43,351 nt of DNA from a virus. Position 1 is the first letter of the stretch, and each line of letters starts with the position of its first letter. This document shows, in pieces, positions 1 to 7,994 of the stretch. A model generated the notes under the pieces. The model was not told the DNA's origin, searched no databases, and saw nothing but the letters and a program-made list of their open reading frames with translations. The translations under genes were made by a program, and so were the position numbers. The stretch covers positions 1-43,351 of the IMG/VR virus record IMGVR_UViG_3300035390_000008. One strand, 5' to 3'.

Positions 1-10
1 AGGAGAGTAA

Positions 11-460
11 ATGGAAAAACAGTTAATCGTTTTGATGGGATTAGCTGGTTCAGGAAAAAGTACTTATGTTGATATGTTTTTGAGGAATGATCACCAAGTG
101 CTATGTGCTGATGATGTTAGACTAGCTCTTGGTAGTTCATATAATTTAAAAACTGAACCAGTTGTATATATGATTCTTGATGTACATTGTAGAGCATTGA
201 TGATAAGAGGATTACCAATTGTCATTGATGCTACCTCATGTCAAGAATATGTTGTTAAAAAATATAAAAACCTCGCAGATGAATATGGGTATAAAATAAC
301 TGGTGTACATATTGATACTCCATGTTATCTCTGCATTGAAAGAAGAGATGGAATAATACCTGCTACTAAAATAAGAGATCAAGAGAGTGATCTTGATAAT
401 TTACTTGAAGTTAAAGATAAATATTTTGATGAAATTATAACTATTAAAGGAGATTCTTAA
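11..460 (+). CDS. P-loop polynucleotide kinase-like protein
   Basis: 149 residues with a Walker A motif GLAGSGKST at residues 10-18 and the general layout of the AAA_33/zeta-type kinases that includes the 5'-kinase domain of T4 polynucleotide kinase: ADD after the first helix, a VIDAT strand-turn near residue 72, and an arginine-rich lid (IERRDG) near residue 109. The family transfers the gamma phosphate of ATP to a 5'-OH of RNA or DNA. It has a kinase domain only, with no 3'-phosphatase domain. The start is supported by AGGAG at bases 1-5. Its stop overlaps the ATG of the next gene by one base, so the two are probably co-translated. Fold assignment is fairly sure; the substrate is inferred. 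Confidence 0.75.
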   Translation: MEKQLIVLMGLAGSGKSTYVDMFLRNDHQVLCADDVRLALGSSYNLKTEPVVYMILDVHCRALMIRGLPIVIDATSCQEYVVKKYKNLADEYGYKITGVHIDTPCYLCIERRDGIIPATKIRDQESDLDNLLEVKDKYFDEIITIKGDS

Positions 461-1299
461 TGACAGATTTACCTGATATCCAGGGAGATAAACCAGCTAT
501 TCAAATTCCAATTATGGAAGTTGGTGTAGGAAATGTTCAAGTACCATTTAATTTGGAAAGTAAATATGGTGGTATGAAGTCCATGGTTGCTAATGTTTCA
601 ATGAGAACTAATCTTGATGGTCAAACAAAAGGCATTTCAATGTCAAGGTTAGTTAGAACATTGAAAAAATATTTGGATCTTCCATTGAAAAAGAAATTGA
701 TAGAAGAGATTTTGAAGGATTTGATGAAAAATGTTGAATCTACTGAAAGTTATATGAGATTTGATTTTCTCTATCCAATTATCAGAAAGTCGGTATTATC
801 TGATAATGAATTTCCAATCTTTCATAAATGTAGGTTTGAAGGAAGAATGGTTGGAGATAATTTCAAATTCTTTCAGGGAGCAAATGTTCAATATGCAAGC
901 TATTGTCCATGCAGTGCTGAACTATCAAAGGATTTAAGGAGTAAAGGAAGTAATGGATTTCCTCATGCTCAAAGATCATATGCAAACATTTTAATTGAAG
1001 GTGAGAAATCATCATACATCTGGCTTGAGGACATTATTGAGTTGGTTGAACGAGCTATTAAAACGATCCCATATCCTATTATCAAACGGGTTGATGAACA
1101 GGAAATAGCTCGTATTGCTGCTGAAAATCCAATATTTGTTGAGGATGCAATTAGACAAATAAGTATACATTTGGATCAACTTCAGGCATACGATTGGATT
1201 GTTAAATGTACTCATGAAGAAAGTATCCATACTTCAGAAGCTATTGCAGTAAATTGGAAAGGCATTACAAATGGGTTTGATTATAAGTACTTTCTGTAG
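460..1299 (+). CDS. folE2: GTP cyclohydrolase IB (FolE2 type)
   Basis: 279 residues, the usual FolE2 length. FolE2 converts GTP to 7,8-dihydroneopterin triphosphate, the first step toward folate and 7-deazaguanine (preQ0, queuosine) compounds. Visible family marks are CPCS at residues 149-152 holding the metal/active-site cysteines, H169-A-QRS just after, GISMSR near residue 58 and NPIFVEDAIRQ near residue 223. In phages this step is known to feed 7-deazaguanine DNA modification, but no queD, queE, queC or transglycosylase gene is visible in this window, so the pathway link is inference. Starts at an ATG sharing one base with the stop of the kinase gene. Confidence 0.9.
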   Translation: MTDLPDIQGDKPAIQIPIMEVGVGNVQVPFNLESKYGGMKSMVANVSMRTNLDGQTKGISMSRLVRTLKKYLDLPLKKKLIEEILKDLMKNVESTESYMRFDFLYPIIRKSVLSDNEFPIFHKCRFEGRMVGDNFKFFQGANVQYASYCPCSAELSKDLRSKGSNGFPHAQRSYANILIEGEKSSYIWLEDIIELVERAIKTIPYPIIKRVDEQEIARIAAENPIFVEDAIRQISIHLDQLQAYDWIVKCTHEESIHTSEAIAVNWKGITNGFDYKYFL

Positions 1300-1308
1300 G
1301 AGGATATT

Positions 1309-1650
1309 ATGGTAGCAGTACCTTTCTATGATTATAAGTTAAAAATTAAAAGACCAACTGCTACTGAGAAATTATATAGAGCAAATGTTGTGGTTTCTCA
1401 CGGGATGGATGGTTTAGAAATTATTAAATGTAGATATTATGAACCAATAAAAAATCCAAGTCTTCCATATGTAATTGATTTATTAGTTACTTCTTACTTG
1501 AATAGTGATTTAACTAAAGATCTTACTCCATCAGCAATGATGAATGTTCCTATTAAAGAAGATTTGAGAAAAGCATTTAATGATGTATTGATTAAACATG
1601 GATTAGAAAGGAGTAAATATGGGAATGAAAAAACATCTAGTCATCTTTAA
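1309..1650 (+). CDS. Hypothetical phage protein (113 aa)
   Basis: I do not recognise this protein. It is a soluble-looking 113 residues with no membrane segment or cysteine cluster. It begins 10 bases after the FolE2 gene behind an AGGAGG-type site at 1298-1303 and overlaps the next gene by 32 bases. The dense packing suggests the same transcript as the kinase and folE2. No function assigned. Confidence 0.7.
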   Translation: MVAVPFYDYKLKIKRPTATEKLYRANVVVSHGMDGLEIIKCRYYEPIKNPSLPYVIDLLVTSYLNSDLTKDLTPSAMMNVPIKEDLRKAFNDVLIKHGLERSKYGNEKTSSHL

Positions 1651-1918
1651 TGAAGACTGGGCAGATGAATTTGATATGCACGGTTTTGAAGTAATGGATG
1701 ATGAAGAACTTGAAGCATTTAATAATGGGATTGATAATGCTGAATACCCAGTAGAAGCAGGATTCGGTACCAATGAATCTTTTATATGGGAATCTTCAGA
1801 TCAAGTTAGACAAGCATTTACTATAACAGAAATAAGTGCAATAGAAGTTGGTGTTCTTACAAAGTTATTTGATGGAGAATTTGGATATGTACCTGAATGT
1901 TGTTCTTGGTCTAAATAA
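1619..1918 (+). CDS. Hypothetical acidic protein (99 aa)
   Basis: Small, strongly acidic protein (many D and E between residues 10 and 45) ending in a CCSW motif. Function not recognised. ATG at 1619 lies 5-6 bases after an AAAGGAG site inside the end of the preceding gene, which supports this start. A 16-bp hairpin (1952-1989) follows the stop. Confidence 0.65.
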   Translation: MGMKKHLVIFNEDWADEFDMHGFEVMDDEELEAFNNGIDNAEYPVEAGFGTNESFIWESSDQVRQAFTITEISAIEVGVLTKLFDGEFGYVPECCSWSK

Positions 1919-1951
1919 TTTATCATAAAGCAAAAGCTTAGTAATTAATAT

Positions 1952-1989
1952 ATTTAGATGGCTATTCTTAATTGGATAGTCATCTAAAT
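1952..1989 (+). other. Perfect hairpin upstream of a ribosome binding site
   Basis: An inverted repeat of about 16 bp (two G-T pairs) with a TTAATT loop: arms 1952-1967 and 1974-1989. It is followed by an A-run and the AGGAG of the next gene rather than a T-run, so it is not a standard intrinsic terminator. It may be an mRNA processing or stability element, or a weak terminator; on the minus strand nothing is transcribed here. Confidence 0.6.
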
Positions 1990-2004
1990 AAAAAAGGAGA
2001 TTAT

Positions 2005-2202
2005 ATGGTTAAGAAATTATCCAAAACTGGTAGAACTAAATTTGAAATTGATAATTTAGATCATGGTTTTGTACATGAAGCTATTGATCATTATAAAAAA
2101 CATGTTACAAAATCTGAATTTCCCAATAGATCTATAATGACAAAGGAATTTGTTTTAGGTAGACTTGAGAATTTAAAGAAGTCTTTGACTGTAGGTGAAT
2201 AA
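2005..2202 (+). CDS. Hypothetical protein (65 aa)
   Basis: Basic 65-residue protein, not recognised. A longer reading from a TTG at 1972 is possible but would start inside the hairpin loop; the ATG at 2005 has AAGGAG 5-6 bases upstream and is preferred. The predicted helical C-terminal half (FVLGRLENLKKSL) is unremarkable. The stop shares one base with the next ATG. Confidence 0.65.
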   Translation: MVKKLSKTGRTKFEIDNLDHGFVHEAIDHYKKHVTKSEFPNRSIMTKEFVLGRLENLKKSLTVGE

Positions 2203-2600
2203 TGGGTTTACATCATTTTGGAAGTAGAAGTTCATATGATGATAAAAATGTATCACCAGGATGTAATATTAATGAATATGATGTTGAATCTGATTGTAGT
2301 ACTTGTGAATTTAAAAATCTTCCTAATCCAGACCCATCTAATTATGAAATTAAAAGATGGAAAACAATTGGGGGATATTTATTAATAGAAATTAATTATC
2401 CTGATTGTGAAAATTATGAAGGTGATAAAATTCTATTATATAAGGATGTTATTTTAAATCAGTTAACAGATCAAAAATTAATAGATCCTCATTTTTCAAA
2501 TAGTGATATGTTTATATCTCCTATAGCCAGATTTAGACCAGATAAAAATGGTTGGAAAATGGGTATTAAATTAATGGAGGTTATTGATGGATATCGGTAA
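2202..2600 (+). CDS. Hypothetical phage protein with C-x2-C pair (132 aa)
   Basis: 132 residues with cysteines at the N-terminal third (GCN, DCSTC) that could bind a metal, and a tail rich in aromatic residues (ARFRPDKNGW). The overall look is that of small conserved hypothetical proteins of large phages; I cannot assign a function. Start is coupled to the preceding stop (TAATG). Confidence 0.65.
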   Translation: MGLHHFGSRSSYDDKNVSPGCNINEYDVESDCSTCEFKNLPNPDPSNYEIKRWKTIGGYLLIEINYPDCENYEGDKILLYKDVILNQLTDQKLIDPHFSNSDMFISPIARFRPDKNGWKMGIKLMEVIDGYR

Positions 2601-2880
2601 AACATTAATGCTTTTATCAGAATGTAATGTTGTTATTGGAATGAGTAATGAAGGAACCATGAAGTTGATAAAAAATAATTCCAATAATGAAATAAGATGT
2701 CTTGGCGATGGGTTGAACATACTTTTTGATTTATTTAATCAGGAAACTCAATTTGATTATTTTAATGAAGCATTTAAAGTTGATTTTGAGAAATTAATAT
2801 TGAAGCATATGAAAAGGATGGATTTTAATGGCTGTCAAATTATCTCTACGGAAGAAGGATTATGGGCTTCCACTGGGTAA
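2587..2880 (+). CDS. Hypothetical protein (97 aa)
   Basis: No recognised domain. ATG 2587 is chosen over a TTG three bases earlier because ATGGAGG (2574-2580) sits 6 bases upstream. The last 53 bases overlap the next gene in another frame. Confidence 0.6.
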   Translation: MDIGKTLMLLSECNVVIGMSNEGTMKLIKNNSNNEIRCLGDGLNILFDLFNQETQFDYFNEAFKVDFEKLILKHMKRMDFNGCQIISTEEGLWASTG

Positions 2881-3229
2881 AACCATAGATAAAATTGCTC
2901 AGTATCCTTATTATTATGGTAGATTTAATAAGAATTCTCCAAAAGAATATGAATACAAAGCAACTTTTCAAAGAATAGATACTGATAAATTAAGATTAAG
3001 ACGTGGTGATATGATAAGATTTTCTCCTGCTGATTATCGTGGTGGTTTTGGAAAAAAAGTTAGGGGAGAATTTGGAGTAATTCTTGAACGATATAGAATT
3101 ATAAAACGAAAGTTAAATGGTACATATAAAGATTATTATGCAGTAGTTTTAATAACTTCTGGTGAATTAAAAGGACAACTACAACATGTAGGTTGTCATA
3201 AATTATCATGTTTAAGTAAAAACATTTAA
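2828..3229 (+). CDS. Hypothetical basic protein (133 aa)
   Basis: Basic protein with a central stretch (RRGDMIRFSPADYRGGFGKKVRG) shorter than a domain but resembling small beta-barrel folds, where RGD/VRGEFGVI strands suggest an SH3-like or KOW-like barrel. This is an impression only. The ATG at 2828 overlaps the previous gene by 53 bases and has AAAAGGATGG just upstream. Confidence 0.6.
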   Translation: MAVKLSLRKKDYGLPLGKTIDKIAQYPYYYGRFNKNSPKEYEYKATFQRIDTDKLRLRRGDMIRFSPADYRGGFGKKVRGEFGVILERYRIIKRKLNGTYKDYYAVVLITSGELKGQLQHVGCHKLSCLSKNI

Positions 3230-3241
3230 GGAGAATAAACA

Positions 3242-4393
3242 ATGGCTAAAGAGAAGAAACATGTAGCAAAAACCCTGAAAACTATCCTCGACAATCCCGC
3301 AATGCAGTTTATTATGGATAGAACACTTCCACTCGACGATGTAATTCCAATGGTTCAAAAATATTGGAGTTATGATATGTACAATCGAAAACCCGGACCA
3401 GCATTACAGGATGGTGTATTTGTAGGCACTGATCTTGATCTTGCTTGCTTTCTTACAGCATTGGCAGAGAGAGGAGCAGTTCTCAATATCCCGAGATACA
3501 AATCAATGCGTCCTAAGACGGTTAGAGAAGGAGAAAGAATCTCATCTTCAGAAAATCGTCATGGAAAGATTCTCAATCTAGTTGCAAACAAAGATGTTTT
3601 CAGTTTCGGACTGAAGATGATGGATATGAATGTTATGACAACTGACTCTGTTGGAGATTTTAGAACATTCTCTTTGACTGCTCCAGATGGAAACTGGTAC
3701 GATGGTTGGGACTCAATTGGTTGGGATCCTTCTGCGAAAGAGAATCAGTTTCTTTCTGAGAATGAAATGTGGACAAATAACAGGGTTGTTTTCAAACATT
3801 TTGTTCATCCCAATAGATGGATTAGTCTTTATGGACAACATTACTTTATTACCAAAGCTCTTATCGACAGATTAACTGAGCAAGCTGCTGATAACTTCAA
3901 ACAAATGAAGAAGATGCAATCTGAGGGAATTACATATCCTGTAACTGGTGAAGGTGCTCCAAAAGTATGGCCAAAATCAGAGAAAGCAGAAGGTAAGTCT
4001 GTTAAGTTTGAAGCAATGGAAGTTGAAATTGATATTCCTGATAACGGAACTGAATATGCTCAACTTGAAAGTAATCAGGCAAATTTGATTGCTCTTACAG
4101 ATCAAAGAAGACTTTGGAATAATACAATTATCCCAAATCTTAAATTCTCTACCAGGATCACTGAATATGCTAACTATAAGCATGGGATGAAGGTTGAGGG
4201 TGGAGAAAAGATGCCAGCGTGGTTATCAGGAGGAACTGTATGGGAAACTGGTTTCAAACTCCCCAGGAAGAAAATTGTTTGGGATAGGTTAAAATTGATG
4301 CAACCGGGTGTTGGTGAGTTTTCAGTTTCAATCCGGAAGAGAGTTAAAGTCAAATCAGAAATTATGGCTAAAGATTTTGTAGGAGGTATATGA
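3242..4393 (+). CDS. Unrecognised 383-residue protein with higher GC
   Basis: 383 residues, no domain I recognise. Its codons are visibly different from its neighbours: C-ending codons (ctc, atc, ccc, gac) and fewer AT-only stretches, as in the SPFH gene and the 370-residue gene further on. That pattern often marks highly expressed phage genes. It is rich in tryptophan (for example WYDGWDSIGWDPS near residues 152-164) and ends in a basic stretch. AAGGAG at 3229-3234 supports the start. Abundant virion or host-interaction protein are both possible. Confidence 0.7.
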   Translation: MAKEKKHVAKTLKTILDNPAMQFIMDRTLPLDDVIPMVQKYWSYDMYNRKPGPALQDGVFVGTDLDLACFLTALAERGAVLNIPRYKSMRPKTVREGERISSSENRHGKILNLVANKDVFSFGLKMMDMNVMTTDSVGDFRTFSLTAPDGNWYDGWDSIGWDPSAKENQFLSENEMWTNNRVVFKHFVHPNRWISLYGQHYFITKALIDRLTEQAADNFKQMKKMQSEGITYPVTGEGAPKVWPKSEKAEGKSVKFEAMEVEIDIPDNGTEYAQLESNQANLIALTDQRRLWNNTIIPNLKFSTRITEYANYKHGMKVEGGEKMPAWLSGGTVWETGFKLPRKKIVWDRLKLMQPGVGEFSVSIRKRVKVKSEIMAKDFVGGI

Positions 4394-4536
4394 GTTTTGA
4401 AATAATGTTTGAAGATTTATCAGTTGACACTCAAGAAAGATTCTTAAAGTTTTCTGGGTATGAATCATTTGAAAAATCTAATTTAGAAATTACTCCAATT
4501 GCTATAATTGAACTGGAGGATAAAAAAAATGGATAG
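4390..4536 (+). CDS. Small acidic protein (48 aa)
   Basis: A short gene with ATG at 4390 overlapping the TGA of the previous gene (ATGA) and AGGAGG at 4381-4386 just upstream. The product begins MSFEIMFEDLS and ends with an acidic/lysine tail. Short proteins of this look (MFEDLS...RFLKFSGYES...PIAIIELED) are, as far as I recall, common hypothetical proteins in phages and low-GC bacteria. No function known to me. Confidence 0.6.
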   Translation: MSFEIMFEDLSVDTQERFLKFSGYESFEKSNLEITPIAIIELEDKKNG

Positions 4537-4915
4537 AGAAACGATCTGGGAACTTTATAAAAAAGAAAGAGAATATGAAGAAACCATATTCGGAGATTAT
4601 TCAATTGATCCAGCTCTGAATGTAGCCAGTTTGTTGCTCATAATTGAAACTTATCTTGATAAAGCTAAACAGGCTTATGTTTCAAACTGGGTTCATGAAT
4701 TACCAGATTGGTTGATATCAGCTAAAGAAAATGATCATGGTAAAAAAGTTTCTACTGTACCTGTAGGTGCCTATGAGGAATTGATTAAAGTACATGCTTT
4801 ATCAGGAGCAGCATTAGAAGCATTTGCTGATATTAATCCAAATCATTGGCGAGAAGATGGTATAAAAGATAAATGGAATATTAACATAGGAGAAGATAAC
4901 ATTGAGCGAGACTAA
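4529..4915 (+). CDS. Hypothetical protein (128 aa)
   Basis: Start placed at ATG 4529, which has CTGGAGGA about 9 bases upstream; an in-frame TTG at 4508 would add seven residues that lie on top of the ribosome binding site. The product has an acidic, helical appearance with no recognised motif. It overlaps the 48-residue gene by 8 bases and the following gene by 14. Confidence 0.65.
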   Translation: MDRETIWELYKKEREYEETIFGDYSIDPALNVASLLLIIETYLDKAKQAYVSNWVHELPDWLISAKENDHGKKVSTVPVGAYEELIKVHALSGAALEAFADINPNHWREDGIKDKWNINIGEDNIERD

Positions 4916-5180
4916 AGAAGGGCCTGTGACTTACATAGATCCAATCAAGGATGCAGTTGAAAATTTTGGAATAGAAATGCCTGAATTGGTTGCAGAAGGA
5001 GACCTAACAGTTGAGTCTAATGCTGATTCAACAAATGAACCTAAACCATTTAATAAAAAAGATATACCTTTACCTCGCATTAATGAGATATTTATGCACA
5101 AGGGCCTTGAATATAAAGTAGTTTATATTAATGAAGGTCAGCATAGATTTACTTGCGAGCCACATAAGGGAGTCTACTAA
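4902..5180 (+). CDS. Hypothetical protein, TTG start (92 aa)
   Basis: 92-residue acidic protein starting at TTG 4902 with TAGGAGAAG about 7 bases upstream. The last 35 residues (LPRINEIFMHKGLEYKVVYI) look like a small beta-rich domain. Function not recognised. Confidence 0.55.
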   Translation: MSETKEGPVTYIDPIKDAVENFGIEMPELVAEGDLTVESNADSTNEPKPFNKKDIPLPRINEIFMHKGLEYKVVYINEGQHRFTCEPHKGVY

Positions 5181-5197
5181 AGGGAGGTGTAAATTTT

Positions 5198-5965
5198 ATG
5201 AATGACAATCTAGCTCAATTAATTCAAAATGAGCAAGTAGGAGAACAAACTTCTGCGACTGATTTTGAATCTCATGAAAATGTAGATCCTAATATTCAAG
5301 AAGCACCCTCTATTGAACAAACATTATTCATTGAACCAGAGGTACCTGATGTAGTTGATGTCATAATGTTATCTGATTGGTTTGAGGAAAATAATGAAAA
5401 CCTAGATAAAATTAATAGATTAAAAATTCAAGTTCAAGGAGTCAAAAATGATGAACGTCTTGTGTGTGCTGTCCTTGATCCTAAGGGTGGGATTGATGAA
5501 GATAATCATCCAGTAAGACACTTGGAATTGATTAAAGATGCTAATATATTTCCTGTATTAGATATGCCTGGTTATGATATGGATATCTATGGAAATGGAT
5601 TTCAAATTATGTATTTATTTAATGAAAATATAGTTTTGAAATGTTATGGAATTAAAACAGGATTGATTATTATATTCTGTTGTCCTATAAACGGGCAAAT
5701 GATTCCATATAAAAGAATGAAGCTTAAAAAGAAAGATGTAAATATTACTATTGCACATCCAAATAGGCAATATATTAATTCTAACATTCTTTCCCAATTA
5801 GATCTTGAAGGGTTGCAAATTCAATATAAGCAGGTCCAGAAAGAACTGGATCAAATTACTGATAAACAATCTGCTATAACTTGGTTGCTTGGTAAACAAG
5901 CTGGTATTAGAGATATAAATCATCTATTACAAATTGATGATATCTTAATCTGGTTGATAGCTTAA
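5198..5965 (+). CDS. Hypothetical protein (255 aa)
   Basis: AGGGAGGTG at 5181-5189 supports ATG 5198. Residues 1-50 are acidic and low-complexity, the middle is hydrophobic and beta-rich (LKCYGIKTGLIIIFC near residue 148), and the C-terminus is helical. I do not recognise a family. It closes the first gene block; a perfect 11-bp hairpin begins 6 bases after its stop. Confidence 0.65.
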   Translation: MNDNLAQLIQNEQVGEQTSATDFESHENVDPNIQEAPSIEQTLFIEPEVPDVVDVIMLSDWFEENNENLDKINRLKIQVQGVKNDERLVCAVLDPKGGIDEDNHPVRHLELIKDANIFPVLDMPGYDMDIYGNGFQIMYLFNENIVLKCYGIKTGLIIIFCCPINGQMIPYKRMKLKKKDVNITIAHPNRQYINSNILSQLDLEGLQIQYKQVQKELDQITDKQSAITWLLGKQAGIRDINHLLQIDDILIWLIA

Positions 5966-5970
5966 ATCTA

Positions 5971-6004
5971 AAATGGCTGCGGTATTAATTTATCGCAGCC
6001 ATTT
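5971..6004 (+). other. Perfect 11-bp hairpin before the zinc-motif array
   Basis: Arms AAATGGCTGCG (5971-5981) and CGCAGCCATTT (5994-6004) pair perfectly around a 12-base loop. The second arm runs straight into the GGAGGA ribosome binding site of the first array gene, with no T-run. It could separate the array transcript by processing, or be a terminator that lacks a U-tract. Confidence 0.7.
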
Positions 6005-6013
6005 GGAGGAACA

Positions 6014-6259
6014 TTGAATATTTATGAAGATAAAGCTATATTAAGACCAGGACAAGTTCATTGTAAAAAATGTTTTGGCACTGGATTTATTCAAAAACGT
6101 TTTACATTTAGAAATGGTGGATTAAATGATTCTAGAATAAAAAATTATAGATGTGCTGATTGTAGTGGCACTGGAAAATTTGATTGGATTGAAGTAGTAG
6201 TTGGAAAGAAAGATAGAAATCATGGTAATATTTATGACATACCGGAGTATAATCTATGA
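6014..6259 (+). CDS. DWIE zinc-motif protein, copy 1 (81 aa)
   Basis: First of nine tandem paralogues. It has CKKCFGTG at the N-terminal side and CADCSGTG near residue 52, followed by FDWIEVVVG. The paired CxxCxGxG motifs resemble those of the DnaJ cysteine-rich domain, where two motifs make one zinc site, but there is no J domain. Translation starts at TTG 6014 with GGAGGA at 6005-6010; a nearby ATG is out of frame. The stop overlaps the next ATG (ATGA). Confidence 0.8.
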   Translation: MNIYEDKAILRPGQVHCKKCFGTGFIQKRFTFRNGGLNDSRIKNYRCADCSGTGKFDWIEVVVGKKDRNHGNIYDIPEYNL

Positions 6260-6504
6260 TATGTAAACATTGTAATGGAAAAGGCGTAACAGAAGAATAT
6301 ACTGAGTTGGTAGATGTTAAATCAAAAAAAGTTTGGCAGAAAACTAAATTATGTTTATATTGCCTGGGAAAAGGTGAAATAGATTGGATTGAAAATATTG
6401 TTGGTGTTGATTATTCTAATTCCGGGAATCTTATTCAAACTCATCCTTCAACTATATGGGGAGGATTTGATGAAGATGAAGGGGATATAAAATATGATTT
6501 GTGA
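6256..6504 (+). CDS. DWIE zinc-motif protein, copy 2 (82 aa)
   Basis: Contains CKHCNGKG at residues 3-10 and CLYCLGKG near residue 35, then IDWIENIVG. The spacing between motifs (about 30 residues) varies within the array while the second motif plus DWIE is rigid. The acidic C-terminus (DEDEGD) is unique to this copy. It overlaps both neighbours by a few bases, so translation is probably coupled. Confidence 0.8.
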   Translation: MICKHCNGKGVTEEYTELVDVKSKKVWQKTKLCLYCLGKGEIDWIENIVGVDYSNSGNLIQTHPSTIWGGFDEDEGDIKYDL

Positions 6505-6787
6505 TAGATGTGAAGGAGATGGTATAATATTTGATAGAAGAAAAAAATTCTATGAACAATGGGAATCGTGGTATGAGACCCATACATCTGTTTGTCCTAA
6601 ATGTCATGGAGACGGAAAACTTGATTGGATTGAAAATATAGTTGGTAAAAAAGAATCAAATAAAAAAAGTCAAACTGTTCATCATGGTGCTTGTTTAGGG
6701 TGTGTAACATCATCGAAACTTTGTCCTAAATGTAAATATTATAAAAATCTTGGTAATAAACCAAGTTTAAGAAAGCCGAGGTTTTAA
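6494..6787 (+). CDS. DWIE zinc-motif protein, copy 3, with extra cysteine cluster (97 aa)
   Basis: Contains CDRCEGDG and CPKCHGDG followed by LDWIENIVG. This copy carries a C-terminal extension with a further CLGC...CPKC pair (roughly residues 74-91), which could form a second zinc site. Starts at ATG 6494 inside the end of copy 2. Confidence 0.8.
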   Translation: MICDRCEGDGIIFDRRKKFYEQWESWYETHTSVCPKCHGDGKLDWIENIVGKKESNKKSQTVHHGACLGCVTSSKLCPKCKYYKNLGNKPSLRKPRF

Positions 6788-6788
6788 T

Positions 6789-7004
6789 ATGATTTGTGAT
6801 AAATGTAATGGAACAGGTTATCAAAAAAATGAATATCCAGTTACTATGAACTCTCCTTCTGGAACTAGATATATAATTGGATATTCAAGAACTTGTTTGA
6901 AATGTCATGGTAAGGGTAATCTTGATTGGATAGAAGCAGTAGTTGGTAAAAACCCAGATGATTTAAACTATAAAGAAATGATGGAATTTTCAAGGTTGAG
7001 GTAA
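6789..7004 (+). CDS. DWIE zinc-motif protein, copy 4 (71 aa)
   Basis: One of the shortest array members, close to the core unit: CDKCNGTG, about 27 residues, CLKCHGKG, LDWIEAVVG and a short tail. The ATG follows one base after the stop of copy 3. Confidence 0.8.
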   Translation: MICDKCNGTGYQKNEYPVTMNSPSGTRYIIGYSRTCLKCHGKGNLDWIEAVVGKNPDDLNYKEMMEFSRLR

Positions 7005-7006
7005 CT

Positions 7007-7252
7007 ATGGAATTAAAAGAAGGTGAAGTTATATGTCCAAAATGTAAAGGATCTGGTAATCAGGCAGATTGGATGCATCTACCAGATTATAGAGTCCATA
7101 TGGAATGCTGTCATTGTAATGGATCTGGTAAATTAGATTGGATAGAAAACATAACTGGTAAAAAAGAAAAACCATTTAAAATCAGAACTTCATATGGTAT
7201 TACTACTACTGATTTTCATCCTGGTAATGTAGTGGGTATAATTGGATCATGA
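7007..7252 (+). CDS. DWIE zinc-motif protein, copy 5 (81 aa)
   Basis: Begins MELKEGEVICPKCKGSG; the KEG-x-x-x-C lead-in recurs in copies 6, 7 and 9 and may be part of the fold. The second motif is CCHCNGSG followed by LDWIENITG. The tail is rich in G, T and S. It overlaps the next start by 4 bases. Confidence 0.8.
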   Translation: MELKEGEVICPKCKGSGNQADWMHLPDYRVHMECCHCNGSGKLDWIENITGKKEKPFKIRTSYGITTTDFHPGNVVGIIGS

Positions 7253-7494
7253 AAAAACCATTAAAGGAAGGCAGCGAATACTGTAAAGAGTGTAATGGAA
7301 CCGGACAGATTCCAGTTGAGTCTACAACACATGGTTCATTTCAATTTACTTGTCCTATGTGTCATGGTGATGGTCAATTTGATTGGATAGAAAAAATAAC
7401 TGGTAAAAAAACATATAAATTAGATTTCCTTAAAGAGAATGAAATTGGATTAGGATATCTATCTCACCCTGATAATATTTATTTGGATAATTAA
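7249..7494 (+). CDS. DWIE zinc-motif protein, copy 6 (81 aa)
   Basis: Begins MKKPLKEGSEYCKECNGTG, then CPMCHGDG and FDWIEKITG. All four cysteines and the glycines of both motifs are intact. The C-terminal 25 residues have no resemblance to the other copies. Confidence 0.8.
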   Translation: MKKPLKEGSEYCKECNGTGQIPVESTTHGSFQFTCPMCHGDGQFDWIEKITGKKTYKLDFLKENEIGLGYLSHPDNIYLDN

Positions 7495-7495
7495 T

Positions 7496-7771
7496 ATGAA
7501 AAAATTAAAGAAAGGGGAAATGTTATGTGATAAATGTGATGGTGCTGGTTGTATTGCTAAAAAACAATGGACTATGGTTGATTATAAACATATATCATAT
7601 GATTGGTCATATAAATGTGATAAGTGTAAAGGCGAAGGAAAACTTGATTGGATTGAGAATGTTGTTGGGAAAAAACCTTTACCAGATGAAAGAGAAAGAG
7701 AAAGACTTCTTAAAATATTTTCAGTTGGAAAAAATGCAATTATTCAGGGATATGATGATGACAAAACGTAA
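7496..7771 (+). CDS. DWIE zinc-motif protein, copy 7 (91 aa)
   Basis: Begins MKKLKKGEMLCDKCDGAG, then CDKCKGEG and LDWIENVVG. Slightly longer inter-motif stretch with several aromatic residues. Its last 14 bases overlap copy 8 in another frame. Confidence 0.8.
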   Translation: MKKLKKGEMLCDKCDGAGCIAKKQWTMVDYKHISYDWSYKCDKCKGEGKLDWIENVVGKKPLPDERERERLLKIFSVGKNAIIQGYDDDKT

Positions 7772-7994
7772 ATTAGAACCTTGTTCTAAATGTAAAGGTA
7801 AAGGAAGTGTTACAATAGATAATGAAGAATGGTGTTGTGATAAATGTGATGGTTGGGGTCAGTTGGATTGGATTGAACAGATAACTGGAGTAAATTCAGA
7901 TAATATTCCCTGGGTTACTGAATATACAATGAAGGAAAACTTAAATGAGACAAAGAAAAAAGAAACCGTTGAAAGAAGGGATGGTATATTGTAA
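7758..7994 (+). CDS. DWIE zinc-motif protein, copy 8 (78 aa)
   Basis: The open frame extends far upstream (to 7527), but that part is only the other-frame reading of copy 7. Three consecutive ATG codons (7752, 7755, 7758) follow an AGGG site at 7746-7749; I choose the last for spacing. Motifs are CSKCKGKG, CDKCDGWG and LDWIEQITG. The inter-motif segment is the shortest of the array (about 12 residues). Confidence 0.75.
   Translation: MTKRKLEPCSKCKGKGSVTIDNEEWCCDKCDGWGQLDWIEQITGVNSDNIPWVTEYTMKENLNETKKKETVERRDGIL

Noticed and set aside
7527-7757. Extended N-terminus for array copy 8
   Set aside because: The upstream part of that open frame is the +1 reading of copy 7, with unlikely composition; the copy's motifs begin only after the ATG cluster at 7752-7758.
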